A stretch of 52,478 nucleotides of DNA from JBFYKJ01 sp041306005 (GTDB taxonomy: Archaea > Altiarchaeota > Altiarchaeia > JAFGQM01). Under the pieces are notes generated by a model. That model was not told where the DNA came from. It made no database searches and saw only the letters and a program-made list of their open reading frames with translations. A program made the translations under genes and the position numbers. Below, in pieces: positions 41,570-50,340 of this stretch (positions within the stretch are counted from its first letter, which is position 1; each line of letters opens with the position of its first letter). Location of the stretch: NCBI GenBank assembly GCA_041306005.1, contig JBFYKJ010000056.1:1-52478 (forward strand). Direction: 5' to 3'.

Positions 41570-42064
41570 TTACTTCGTCTCCTTTGCCGCTTCTTTCGGG
41601 GCTTCCTTCTTCTCCTTGCGGGCTTCGGCCGGGGCGGCGCCCTCCTTTGGGGCCTCGCCCTCTTTCGGGGCCTCGCCCTCTGCCTTCTCAAGCCCGAGGA
41701 GCTTCTCGATGGGGTCCTTCCCCTCCTTGACCACGATGGTGTTTATCTGCGATATCTTGTCGTCGATTATGTCGCCGACGACGGTTTTCCTCAACCTTAC
41801 GCCCTCCCCGGCCGGCCTATAGCCCTGAGTCCTTGTGGACATCAGCGCCTTGCCCCTGCCGGTCTTGTGCATGTCCTTCCTCATGGGAAAACCGCACTTG
41901 TCCGAGCCGCCGGTTATCTTCACCTCGTAGCCCTTTAGCCCGAGGGGCGTCACATTAACTTCGTCACCTATCTTCTTGCCGATGAAAACAGCAGCCAGGC
42001 CCTCCTTGGCTTCCAGGTTGTAGGATTTGCCAGTCTTGGTGCCGACAACTATCTTGCATTCCAT
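41570..42064 (-). CDS. rps6e: ribosomal protein eS6 with acidic/alanine-rich tail
   Basis: eS6 is a small-subunit protein. The N-terminal core shows KIVVGTKTGKSYNLEAKEG, FIGKKIGDEV, ITGGSDKCGFPMRKDMHKTG and RKTVVGDIIDDKISQINTIV, all family-typical. Residues 1-125 make the usual archaeal protein. The remaining 40 residues are a repetitive EAPKEG / KEAPKEAAK tail rich in glutamate, alanine, proline and lysine, not part of the core fold. ATG 42064 is chosen, because the longer frame upstream runs through the divergent promoter. Confidence 0.92.
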   Translation of the reverse strand: MECKIVVGTKTGKSYNLEAKEGLAAVFIGKKIGDEVNVTPLGLKGYEVKITGGSDKCGFPMRKDMHKTGRGKALMSTRTQGYRPAGEGVRLRKTVVGDIIDDKISQINTIVVKEGKDPIEKLLGLEKAEGEAPKEGEAPKEGAAPAEARKEKKEAPKEAAKETK

Positions 42065-42257
42065 TTTGTTTAGTTTATGTTCCGTAGAAGCGATACCGCC
42101 AGAAGCAGTAACACCCAGAAACAGCGCTTTATTTGAAGGATAGGGTATATAAGTGGTAGGAGGCGGCGTAACGGGGAGTGTACAAGCGGTTTTAAGCGCC
42201 GTTTGCAGTGTAATCGCATCTGGCATAGCCCGCCGATTTAAATACTTATTTGGATTA

Positions 42258-42284
42258 ATTACCCTGATTACCCAATAATTACCC
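42258..42284 (+). repeat. three ATTACCC heptamers in a leader
   Basis: ATTACCC occurs at 42258-42264, 42267-42273 and 42278-42284, immediately before the ATG at 42289 and after a TTTAAATA box (42235-42242). The transcript would start among or just before them. They may be regulator or RNA-binding sites. Confidence 0.45.
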
Positions 42285-42288
42285 AAAG

Positions 42289-43017
42289 ATGGCGCCTACG
42301 ACTAAACGTATAGAGTCCAAGATTATAGAGCCCAAAGTAAAGAGGCGGGCTTGGAAGATCCCGGCCCATGAGATATCGCTGGTAAGCCTGCCCGCGCCGG
42401 CATCAGAGGACTATGTCGCCCCCGAGGCGACGGATGAAAAGCACCGCCCGTTGAAGGGGGCGGTAAGGGATGTCATCAGGCCATTTACGGGTATAGACTT
42501 AAAGGGCAAGGACAGCCTGGTCCTGTGGACCGGGAGGGACCCCAGCCAGGTCGCATTGCCCCTCATCCACAACAAGCAAGGGCCCCTGCAAAGCAGGGTG
42601 CACGGGCTTATAGAGTTCAGGCTTGCGGATACGCCCGACGGCAAGCGCATCAACCTCATCGGTTATACGGACATCTCCAGAAGGGGGTCCGGCGTCCTAA
42701 TGCTCCCAAGGGCGGTCAACAGCATAGCAGAGATGTATGAGCAGCTTGGCACCGCCAGGCCGCACGAGGAAACGCCCCACCTCAAGACCAGCGTTTCGGG
42801 GGGCTCGCAGGCCAAACAGATAATCATCCGCCCAAACCAGTCGATAATCGTCCCAGGGATGGCGGAGGAGACCTTGAGGGACAAGCACCTGTTTTTCGAA
42901 GAGTACGTCGGAAGGGACGGAAAAAAACGGATGGGCATAAGGGACGAGCATAAGCAGTGGTATCCGGCGTGGATGGTCTTTGCGCCCAAAGAGTACAAGC
43001 AAAAAGAGCGCCGCTAA
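42289..43017 (+). CDS. hypothetical protein
   Basis: The 242-residue soluble protein starts with a basic segment (TKRIESKIIEPKVKRRAW), has a beta-rich middle (KDSLVLWTGRDPSQVALPL, LIEFRLADTPDGKRINLIGY) and a charged C-terminus (EEYVGRDGKKRMGIRDEHKQ). I do not recognise a family; no metal or nucleotide motif is visible. It is convergent with the large glycosyltransferase-like gene, whose end is two bases away. The TATA TTTAAATA at 42235-42242 and the ATTACCC repeats suggest its own regulated promoter. Confidence 0.65.
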   Translation: MAPTTKRIESKIIEPKVKRRAWKIPAHEISLVSLPAPASEDYVAPEATDEKHRPLKGAVRDVIRPFTGIDLKGKDSLVLWTGRDPSQVALPLIHNKQGPLQSRVHGLIEFRLADTPDGKRINLIGYTDISRRGSGVLMLPRAVNSIAEMYEQLGTARPHEETPHLKTSVSGGSQAKQIIIRPNQSIIVPGMAEETLRDKHLFFEEYVGRDGKKRMGIRDEHKQWYPAWMVFAPKEYKQKERR

Positions 43018-43019
43018 GG

Positions 43020-44723
43020 CTATCTGGCCGCCTTTCCCGCGCCCCGCTCCCCGGCGCCAAACATCCGTGACCATGGCCTTATAGCGACGCGATATTCCGG
43101 GAGTATGTATTTGTGCAGCGGCGTGTCCGCATGCCCGCCCTTTGTTGCGCGCTGGGCGGCCTCCCTTGCCACGCGGTCCCTCTCGTCCATCATGAACTCG
43201 TGCCTCCGCATCATCAGCTCGCTCGCATCCGCGCCCGCGTCATGCATCCCCCTTAGCTCCTTTTGCAAATCGGCCATACGGGAGGGCTCGACATCGGCTG
43301 GCGCGGCAATCGGCGGGCGCAGCATCACTCCAGTCGTCATCCTCTTGTGGTGTTCCAGCAGGTTGTTTAGGGAACTGATATCCTTTGCATACGGTGGAGA
43401 CGCCCACCACGCATCCTTCCTGCGCAGCATGGACTTTATCCGCGTTATGCTCTCGTCCCAGCCCTTTGCCTTGAAGTCTTCGCCGGGCTCCATGAGTATG
43501 TTTGCATAGGTGGAACTCCTAGTCCGCTTCCTCATGTGGGCGACGGGCCAGCTGTTCGTCGAGGCTATCATATGCCCATCTTCTTCCAGCTTCGCATATA
43601 ATGCTGCGTCCTCCCCCCTCATCGTGCTAGTGATAAACGGGTATCTCATCAGGACCCACGAGCGCACGCAAGTGTTCCCGGCCCCGCGGTGCAGCTGGGT
43701 CTTGTCGGGGATGCCCGGCGCGCCGGACGCCCAGTGCGGCGTGAAGGCGGGCCTTGCCATCTCCACGGACTGCCAGGCCTTGCGTATCATGTTTTTGAAG
43801 CCGTGCCTTACGCTGAGGTTGTCCATGAACCTCCTTGAGAACACCGCCCTCCCGAGGCTTGCGGTCTCGCGGGTGCGCGGGTGGACCACATCGATGCTCC
43901 CCATCTTCTTGGAGTTCGGGCGCCTGACGCCCTGCGTGTTCTTCAGGAACATCTCTATCGCGGTCAGCGAGGTGTCGACTATGTCCTGGGCGGGCATGTC
44001 AGCGTCGAATGTTATGCCCCCGCTCGCGGCGGCGACTTTGGGGTTCTTCTGGAAGTAATCGTCGATCTTGGCGAAGTACGACCCAGCATCCTTGAGCCTC
44101 AGCCTGCCCTCGACCTCTATCTTCCCGCCCTTCAGCCTCGTGGCGCCCTTGGGGAACCCCCTGCCAAAAAGCGCCCTTGCGCCCTTTTTTGTGTAGACTG
44201 CAGTGGTCCTGACGAGCGGCTTTGCATAAAGGTCGTCATCAAAGAGTATCGCAAGGTCATCCGGGCGGTTAAGGAGGCCCTTGGAGTAAGCAAGGAGGGT
44301 CGCGCGGTTCCTGGCCGGGCCGTAGCCGTCCGGTGTCGAGTCATAGTTGCCGACGTATCGGGCAAGCTCGCCCCACCGCTCCGGGTCCTTGTCGTGAAGC
44401 TCCCTTAGCATCTTCTCCTGCTCTTCGGGCGCGATGTGGTGTATGTGTATGTTCCGTTTCTTGTTTTTCCCCAGATACCGCTTAAGGTCCCTTAATGCGC
44501 GGGCGTTCTCGTCGACCACTTCACCCGTGTTGTAATCGGCCACGAGGAAGTGCACCTGCCCGGGGTAATCGTGGGTCACCGCGTTCTCCACGAACGACTT
44601 GACGCACTGGCCTATGCTCTCGGCCCTGGCGGTCGGTATCAAGACTACCTTGCGGCCATTCGGCTTGTGCGGAAGTCCCGGTTTTTCAGCCCTTGGGCGG
44701 GCCTCTGTTTTTCCGGCAGGCAT
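43020..44723 (-). CDS. large glycosyltransferase-like (GT-A fold) protein
   Basis: The 567-residue protein begins, after a basic 23-residue start, with a strand KVVLIPTARAESIGQCVKSF typical of GT2-type enzymes. ILFDDDLYAKP at 159-169 is a DxD-type metal motif for a nucleotide sugar. Residues 300-375 hold GNTCVRSWVLMR and TMRGEDAALYAKLEEDG, where the ED pair is the usual catalytic-base position. The C-terminal 150 residues are helical and charged, with no known domain. The acceptor and donor are unknown; surface glycosylation is a reasonable guess. It lies 78 bases downstream of aIF5B. It ends in TAG. Confidence 0.7.
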   Translation of the reverse strand: MPAGKTEARPRAEKPGLPHKPNGRKVVLIPTARAESIGQCVKSFVENAVTHDYPGQVHFLVADYNTGEVVDENARALRDLKRYLGKNKKRNIHIHHIAPEEQEKMLRELHDKDPERWGELARYVGNYDSTPDGYGPARNRATLLAYSKGLLNRPDDLAILFDDDLYAKPLVRTTAVYTKKGARALFGRGFPKGATRLKGGKIEVEGRLRLKDAGSYFAKIDDYFQKNPKVAAASGGITFDADMPAQDIVDTSLTAIEMFLKNTQGVRRPNSKKMGSIDVVHPRTRETASLGRAVFSRRFMDNLSVRHGFKNMIRKAWQSVEMARPAFTPHWASGAPGIPDKTQLHRGAGNTCVRSWVLMRYPFITSTMRGEDAALYAKLEEDGHMIASTNSWPVAHMRKRTRSSTYANILMEPGEDFKAKGWDESITRIKSMLRRKDAWWASPPYAKDISSLNNLLEHHKRMTTGVMLRPPIAAPADVEPSRMADLQKELRGMHDAGADASELMMRRHEFMMDERDRVAREAAQRATKGGHADTPLHKYILPEYRVAIRPWSRMFGAGERGAGKAAR

Positions 44724-44801
44724 GGGAGATTATGCCGTAGAATGTTTAAAAGGATAGTGGCTCAACGGCATCGCCGCCCGGTTGGCGCGCGCGGACGTGC
44801 C

Positions 44802-47800
44802 TCACTTCTCCCTCGAAAGCTGCACCAGCTTCTTCAGCAGCTCCTCGTCCTCCTTGTTCATGAACTTCTTGCCTTTCTTTAGGATGGTCTCGTATTCGTT
44901 GAACGTTATATGGGTGAAGAGGATGTCCCCCTCCACGATGTTCCTCCCGACGAGCGGCCCGTCGATGGCGACAGCCACCTCCATCCCCTTCTTCGCCTCG
45001 TCCAGCTTGTCGGTCTTGTCTTGTATTGATTTTACCGTCCCGACGCGCGTGCCGTCCTCCTTCATCAGCGGGTATCCCTCGCGTATCCTGCCCTTTATCA
45101 CCGCGACGCCTATTATCGCGGGGTCTGAGCGCCTGAACGTGCACCCCTCGAGGAACTTGATCTCCGCCGGGAATGGTATCGTGTCGAATATCGCCATCTC
45201 CTGCTGGCGCTTGACGTCCTTGACCCACTCCCCATAATCCTCTATTATCTTGAAGATTATCTTGTTTGCGAGGAGCTTGACCTTGGCCGTTTCGGCGTAT
45301 TGGAGCAAATCCTCGGCTACCGGCGCGTTGAAAGCGATGACTATCCCGTATTCGGGGTTCTGCTTCCTCATGGATTCCGCCTCCATGATGTCCGTCTTTG
45401 ACACCGCCCCGATATCCGCCTTCCTGACCGGTATCCCGAGCTTCTTGAACATGCCGAGGATGGCTTCCAAACTTCCGAGGCTGTCCGACCGGACGACAAG
45501 CCCGACGTTTTCGTGGTCGAAGCGGACGGACTCGAGCTCCTTTCTTATTATGGCCTTCAGCTCCTCGGCTTTCTTCGGGTCGGCGCCCTCGACAACGTAG
45601 ACCTGCCCGCCGGGGAGGGCGTTCTCGACGCCGGGGCCCACCAGTTTCAAACCGCTCGCCGCGGAGATTGACGCTATGTTGTCGAACTTGTCCCTAGGGT
45701 CGCGCATCTCGTCCAGGGGCTTGGGTTTAAGTAGAGCCTTGACCTTCGTCTCTACGGGCCCGTCCTTGCCGCTCATGACGACAGTGTCACCCCGCTTGAT
45801 GGTCCCGTCATATAATATTAAATCAAGGCTCGTGCCCAGTCCCTTCTCCTCCTTGACTTCCAGGATGCTCGCCTTGCCCGGGCCCTTCACCTCTATCTGC
45901 AGGTTCTTTTCAAGGTATTTCTGGGAAAGCCCCGTTAAGAGCATCATCGCCTCGGCGATGCCCTCGCCCGTTTTTGCCGACACGGGCACTATGCAGACCT
46001 GCTTTGTGAAGTCCCCGACACGGTCGAACCTCTCGGAGCTGATGTTCATCTCGCTTAGGCGACCGACCAGTTCATACAGTTTTTGCTCGACCTCCTTTCT
46101 CACGAAGTCCTGCTGCTGCTTGACTGCCTTAATGAAGCAGTACTCGCCGGTGTTGTGCCACCCGGAAAGAAGGTCTATCTTGTTAGCCACGACGATGAAC
46201 GGGGTCTTGTAGTTCTTGAGTATCTCAAGGGCTTCTATAGTCTGGGGCATGAAGCCCTCGCGGATGTCGACTACGAGGACGGCGAGGTCTGCGATGCTGC
46301 CGCCCCTCTTCCTTAAATTAGTAAACGCCTCGTGTCCCGGGGTGTCGATGAATAGGAGTCCGGGGATAGTCACGTCCACATTCATCGCCTCAAGCTGTTT
46401 CCCGCACAGGTTTTTTATTACGTCGATGGGGACTTCTGTCGCGCCGATGTGCTGGGTTATCCCGCCCGCCTCCCTCGCGGCGACAGAGGACTCCCTGATC
46501 TTGTCGAGAAACGAGGTGTTGTGTATTATGCACCGGTCGGCAATGAAGTTATGGGTCTCCGGTTGGGTGAAATCATAGACGTTGCATTCGCCCCTTATCT
46601 CCCGCGCCCCGGCGACCCGCGTGCAGACGAAGTCCGAGTTGACGATCCCGTGGAGCCTCCCGGCGTGGTTGAAGACAAGGACAGGGTATCGGGCCGCGCT
46701 CTCAAGCCCGGGCAGGAGCGACAGACCCTTCGCGGTCAGCATGAAGCGGCTTTCCGCCTTGGCGAGCAGCCCTTCGCTTGACAGGAAGGTCAGGTGGTTC
46801 AAAAGCCTCTTGTGCGGCACCGGAAGCCTCTTGTAAAGGGCGGAATATGTGAGCGGGCGCTCCAGCGCCTTCAGCGCCGAGAGCCTCTCGCGCATGGTGC
46901 CCTTATACCCTTTGCCCAGCACCCGCTTCTGCAGGCTCTTTATGAAAGACCTGAGGTACGCGCGTGAGACGAAGGGGTATTTCTCATAAGCCTTCTGGTA
47001 GGGTATCTCCGTCTCCATCCCCGAAAGGCCGAATGAGACGCGAAGCTCCCTGACTTTGGAGCCGGGTATCGGGAGGAGGTCAAAGATCCTGCTCGTTGTC
47101 GCCTTCTTGTGCATCGAATCCAGGCACGCCTGCTTCCTCGCAAGCCTGAAGCCTATGGACTCGCTGAAGTTGCAAAGGTACTCGCTTCCCGAGATTTTCA
47201 GCCGATAGCCCCCCCTCGAGCTGCTCACGACCGACGGGCAGCCGAACCGCTGCAGGGCTATTGCAAGCTTTCTTATCATGTCCCCGCTCATAGAGAGGAC
47301 CTCAACACCCGTTGATTTGGACACATAGCCGTCGGTGTCGAAATAGCCTGAGATGAATGCGGAGAGAAACGGGTTTGGCGACCTGAGGACGAGGTCCGGG
47401 ATAGTCATCGTGCGGCTCTTGTCGCGGCGCGGGTAGGCGAACACCTGGCAGAGGAGTTCGCCGAATGTCTTGTTGCCGGTGTTGGCAACGCTGTTAGTCG
47501 TCCGCTGGGGGGTAATGCGGATGCCCGTGCCAAAAGCGCTCATCATCGCCCGCCCGTACTCGGCGATAAGGTCCCCGTCGGTGTTTGAGAGGATTGCATT
47601 CCCCCGCGTACCGTCGCCCCATAGGGCGCCCATGGCATAAAAGGCGTCCTTGAACTGCTCTTCGGTCTTGGGGAGGCTGATCAGCGAGCCCCTGTGGCTG
47701 GCGCGCTGTTTTGTGGTGGAGTACTTGATGGCTGTGATAGAGTCATAGAGTTTTTGCGGGGGGATTTTGCCCCTCGCAAGGGCGACCGCGTCAGCGGCCC

Positions 47801-48401
47801 TAAACCTACCATGCATGGTGCAGTCATGCACCGAGCGGGTGATGAGCGCCCGCTTCTTTTCCTTGGCAAGCGCCCCGAGGCGCGCTGCCATTTCCGGCTC
47901 GAAGAAGGCTATGAAATCCCGGGACTCTGCGAGCTTTAGCAGGAAAAGCTCCTTGAAGCGCGCCAGGCTGATTTGCGGGGGCTGGACCCTGGCAGGGACT
48001 AAGATGAAGTCCCCGGTCTTGAGAGAATCGGCGCGCACCTTTGTTATCATCCCGTCCCCGCCCATCGAGAAGAACGGGTGCTCGGGGGTCACTTTTACCC
48101 TGGAGCCGTGCCTTGTCGCGACCTCGACGACCTTATCGGCCTTCAGCCTCCAGATGTGGCTCGCCTTCCTGGCCGATATGGCGCCCGTCTCGTCAAGCGA
48201 GAGGAGTTTTATATCAGCGCCCGAGAGGTCCAGGATGTCGCCGCGCCCGTCGGGGACGCGGGGCATCTTGGTGGAGAGCTCGTCGTAGATGCCCTTTATC
48301 GGCCTGATGCTCCCGTTTGCCAGGGCTATCTCAGTGTCGCCGGTGACGCACTTCCCGTGGTCAACGTGCCCGAGCACGGAAATGATAGGCTGACGGATCA
48401 T
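44802..48401 (-). CDS. infB: translation initiation factor aIF5B with intein
   Basis: aIF5B joins the ribosomal subunits in initiation as a GTPase. The 1199-residue precursor is interrupted after GHVDHGK (residue 17) by an intein from Cys18 to Asn628. Extein two begins TSFLDKIRESSVAAREAGG, restoring the P-loop GHVDHGKT. Later motifs are G3 FIDTPGHEAFTNLRKRGG, G4 VANKIDLLSG and G5 VPVSAKTGEGI, then beta-barrel domains and a C-terminal helix. The spliced protein would be 588 residues, normal for aIF5B. Function requires splicing, since the insertion breaks the GTP-binding loop. Confidence 0.96.
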   Translation of the reverse strand: MIRQPIISVLGHVDHGKCVTGDTEIALANGSIRPIKGIYDELSTKMPRVPDGRGDILDLSGADIKLLSLDETGAISARKASHIWRLKADKVVEVATRHGSRVKVTPEHPFFSMGGDGMITKVRADSLKTGDFILVPARVQPPQISLARFKELFLLKLAESRDFIAFFEPEMAARLGALAKEKKRALITRSVHDCTMHGRFRAADAVALARGKIPPQKLYDSITAIKYSTTKQRASHRGSLISLPKTEEQFKDAFYAMGALWGDGTRGNAILSNTDGDLIAEYGRAMMSAFGTGIRITPQRTTNSVANTGNKTFGELLCQVFAYPRRDKSRTMTIPDLVLRSPNPFLSAFISGYFDTDGYVSKSTGVEVLSMSGDMIRKLAIALQRFGCPSVVSSSRGGYRLKISGSEYLCNFSESIGFRLARKQACLDSMHKKATTSRIFDLLPIPGSKVRELRVSFGLSGMETEIPYQKAYEKYPFVSRAYLRSFIKSLQKRVLGKGYKGTMRERLSALKALERPLTYSALYKRLPVPHKRLLNHLTFLSSEGLLAKAESRFMLTAKGLSLLPGLESAARYPVLVFNHAGRLHGIVNSDFVCTRVAGAREIRGECNVYDFTQPETHNFIADRCIIHNTSFLDKIRESSVAAREAGGITQHIGATEVPIDVIKNLCGKQLEAMNVDVTIPGLLFIDTPGHEAFTNLRKRGGSIADLAVLVVDIREGFMPQTIEALEILKNYKTPFIVVANKIDLLSGWHNTGEYCFIKAVKQQQDFVRKEVEQKLYELVGRLSEMNISSERFDRVGDFTKQVCIVPVSAKTGEGIAEAMMLLTGLSQKYLEKNLQIEVKGPGKASILEVKEEKGLGTSLDLILYDGTIKRGDTVVMSGKDGPVETKVKALLKPKPLDEMRDPRDKFDNIASISAASGLKLVGPGVENALPGGQVYVVEGADPKKAEELKAIIRKELESVRFDHENVGLVVRSDSLGSLEAILGMFKKLGIPVRKADIGAVSKTDIMEAESMRKQNPEYGIVIAFNAPVAEDLLQYAETAKVKLLANKIIFKIIEDYGEWVKDVKRQQEMAIFDTIPFPAEIKFLEGCTFRRSDPAIIGVAVIKGRIREGYPLMKEDGTRVGTVKSIQDKTDKLDEAKKGMEVAVAIDGPLVGRNIVEGDILFTHITFNEYETILKKGKKFMNKEDEELLKKLVQLSREK
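46518..48350 (-). mobile_element. 611-residue intein with LAGLIDADG homing endonuclease
   Basis: Splicing motifs are complete: block A begins with Cys (CVTGDTEIALANG), block B has TPEHPFF at residue 105, block F is NVYDFTQPETHNFIADR, and block G ends IIHN with Thr as the next residue. Two DOD motifs, YAMGALWGDG (255-264) and AFISGYFDTDG (348-358), retain the acidic residues, so the endonuclease may be active. A winged-helix-like segment sits at about 500-565 before block F. The Thr +1 nucleophile is the native P-loop residue. Confidence 0.93.
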
Positions 48402-48497
48402 TTTGAGGAGAAATCAAAAGCTTAGTTTAGCTTATTTTACCGGGTTAATTAGAAGCAAAGGGTTTAAATCTTCGAGGCATCGGGGGCTGATACGGCG

Positions 48498-50288
48498 TCA
48501 CGCGCAGTCCTGCGGGCACACGCCCATGTTCCGCTCCACCTGGTCGCAGGTCCCGTCGCCGCAAAGTCCGGTCTGCGGTCCGGGGTTCCCGGTCTGCGTG
48601 CCGCAGTCCTGCGGGCAGACGCGCATGTTCCGCTCTATCTCGTCGCACGTCCCGTCGCCGCAAAGTCCGGTCTGCGGTCCGGTTCCAGTCCCCGGCCCGC
48701 CGTCCTGCTGCGAAACTGGCGTCGGCGAGAAACCGGACGCCGCGCCGGATGCCTCTTCGATGAAAACCGGGCTGTCGCCCAGCTGCAGTGTCAGCGTGCC
48801 CGAAGCAACGTTCACGACACCAGATTTGAAAGCCGTTGAATAAGATGCGACGTCTTTGCCATTCTGCCGGTTCGGCACGGCCTCGGCCACCTCGGCTTTG
48901 CTTATCCCGGCTATCGGCACAGTGGCGGTCTTCGTCTTTGCGCCCGGCTCGTTCCAATAATCCCACCAGACTACCCACACGGGCTTGCCGCCCTTTGTGA
49001 ACTTGAACGCGTATATGTTGTCCTCGCCGGCAATGACTGTCTCTATGCCCCCCCAGTCGGAGCCCTCCAGAGTCTCGGTCATCCGTTTATAGGTGTAATA
49101 TGCCAGCTTCTTCGTCCCGCGGCTGGGCTCCCCCGAGCCCTGGCCGTCATATATCAGGCCCATGTATGCGAAAAAATTATTGTTGTCCTGGTAGCCCTCC
49201 ACCACGCTCAGCCACATCGCCCTCTTCACGCCCCTAGACAGCAGATAGACATAGCGCTTGAGCAGGTCCAGGGCGTGCTGCCGCTCGCTCTGCGCCCCAA
49301 ACACGGCGTCGGGCGGGTCGCCGGACCAGGTGCCCATCTCGGTCACCCATATGGGGACATCGCCATACCCGGTCTCGTCGAGGCGTTTCCTTACGTGGCC
49401 TATTATGTCAATGCCGTCTGCGTCCCTAAGGAGATAATCGCCCGATGCGTCCCCGTAGAAATGCAGGTCGACGACGTCGATATAACTGCCGCCGAGCTCC
49501 TGCAATACAGGGAGGTAATACTTGTCGAAGTTATTGGTGTATTGCGGGCTGGCCGACGAGCCCGCCAGCAGGACGCGGGTGCCCGGATCGGCCTCCTTTG
49601 CAGCCTCATAAGTGATTCTCTGCACGCCGGCGAAACCCTCGATGCCCCTGCCGTTCATCATGGCTTCCAGGTCAATCTCATTTCCCACCTGCCAATATCG
49701 TATCGGGCTCTTAAGCCCGGGCATGTCGTCCACGCCGTCGCCGTCGTAGCGCTCGACAGCGGCCTTGACGAACGCCGCGTATTTCCGTTCGTCCACGGGC
49801 TGCCAGGTATCGCCAACGTAATATGACGGCCTCGACGGCCTGACCTGCGAGCCCGATTGGGCTGGCCCGGACGGCGCACCAGACGGTGCTGGCCCGATTG
49901 GCGACGGCGCTATGTTGGTCACCAGAAGCATGCCCTCCGGCACCCGCTGCCATTGTGCGTCATATTCGCTGAAATCGTATTCGTCCTTGCTCAAATCGCT
50001 CTGGACGAAGTTCCAGAACGTGTAAAGCCCTTCCCTCATCCAACGGGCCCCGATCTCCTTTAAGGTTTCTTCGGCACCGCGGACTAAGTGAAAGCCGAAC
50101 GGGGAGTCGGCATATTGGCCGGCGGCAGTGCATGCGCCGCAGTCTAAGGGGCATGATGAGCAAGTCTCGCCGCTGCACGCGCCGTCTCCGCAGCTTGCAG
50201 GCGCCGTCGTTGGAGGTTGGGACATCAGCAAGTATGCAACTATCGCGATGGACACTGCACCAACAATCGCTATGGCTCGTTTGTCCAC
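48498..50288 (-). CDS. anchored glycoside-hydrolase-like protein with CGDG repeats
   Basis: The 596-residue protein starts with GTG 50288 (MDKRAIAIVG) and an N-terminal hydrophobic helix that anchors it outside. A CGDGACSGETCSSCPLDC motif follows at 33-50. Residues 60-420 look like a (beta/alpha)8 barrel of the GH-A clan: YWQVGNEIDL at 199-208 with the acid/base Glu204, and VPIWVTEMGTWSG near 311-323 with the likely nucleophile Glu317. A beta-sandwich follows to about 530, then two CGDGTCDEIERNMRVCPQDC-type repeats. The substrate is probably a polysaccharide but is not known. It is a distant paralogue of the next gene, sharing MDKR and the cysteine motifs. Confidence 0.8.
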   Translation of the reverse strand: MDKRAIAIVGAVSIAIVAYLLMSQPPTTAPASCGDGACSGETCSSCPLDCGACTAAGQYADSPFGFHLVRGAEETLKEIGARWMREGLYTFWNFVQSDLSKDEYDFSEYDAQWQRVPEGMLLVTNIAPSPIGPAPSGAPSGPAQSGSQVRPSRPSYYVGDTWQPVDERKYAAFVKAAVERYDGDGVDDMPGLKSPIRYWQVGNEIDLEAMMNGRGIEGFAGVQRITYEAAKEADPGTRVLLAGSSASPQYTNNFDKYYLPVLQELGGSYIDVVDLHFYGDASGDYLLRDADGIDIIGHVRKRLDETGYGDVPIWVTEMGTWSGDPPDAVFGAQSERQHALDLLKRYVYLLSRGVKRAMWLSVVEGYQDNNNFFAYMGLIYDGQGSGEPSRGTKKLAYYTYKRMTETLEGSDWGGIETVIAGEDNIYAFKFTKGGKPVWVVWWDYWNEPGAKTKTATVPIAGISKAEVAEAVPNRQNGKDVASYSTAFKSGVVNVASGTLTLQLGDSPVFIEEASGAASGFSPTPVSQQDGGPGTGTGPQTGLCGDGTCDEIERNMRVCPQDCGTQTGNPGPQTGLCGDGTCDQVERNMGVCPQDCA

Positions 50289-50340
50289 GTCAGTCTAAGG
50301 GCGGATGCCTTGGGGAGATTAACCGCCCTACCAAGAAAAA

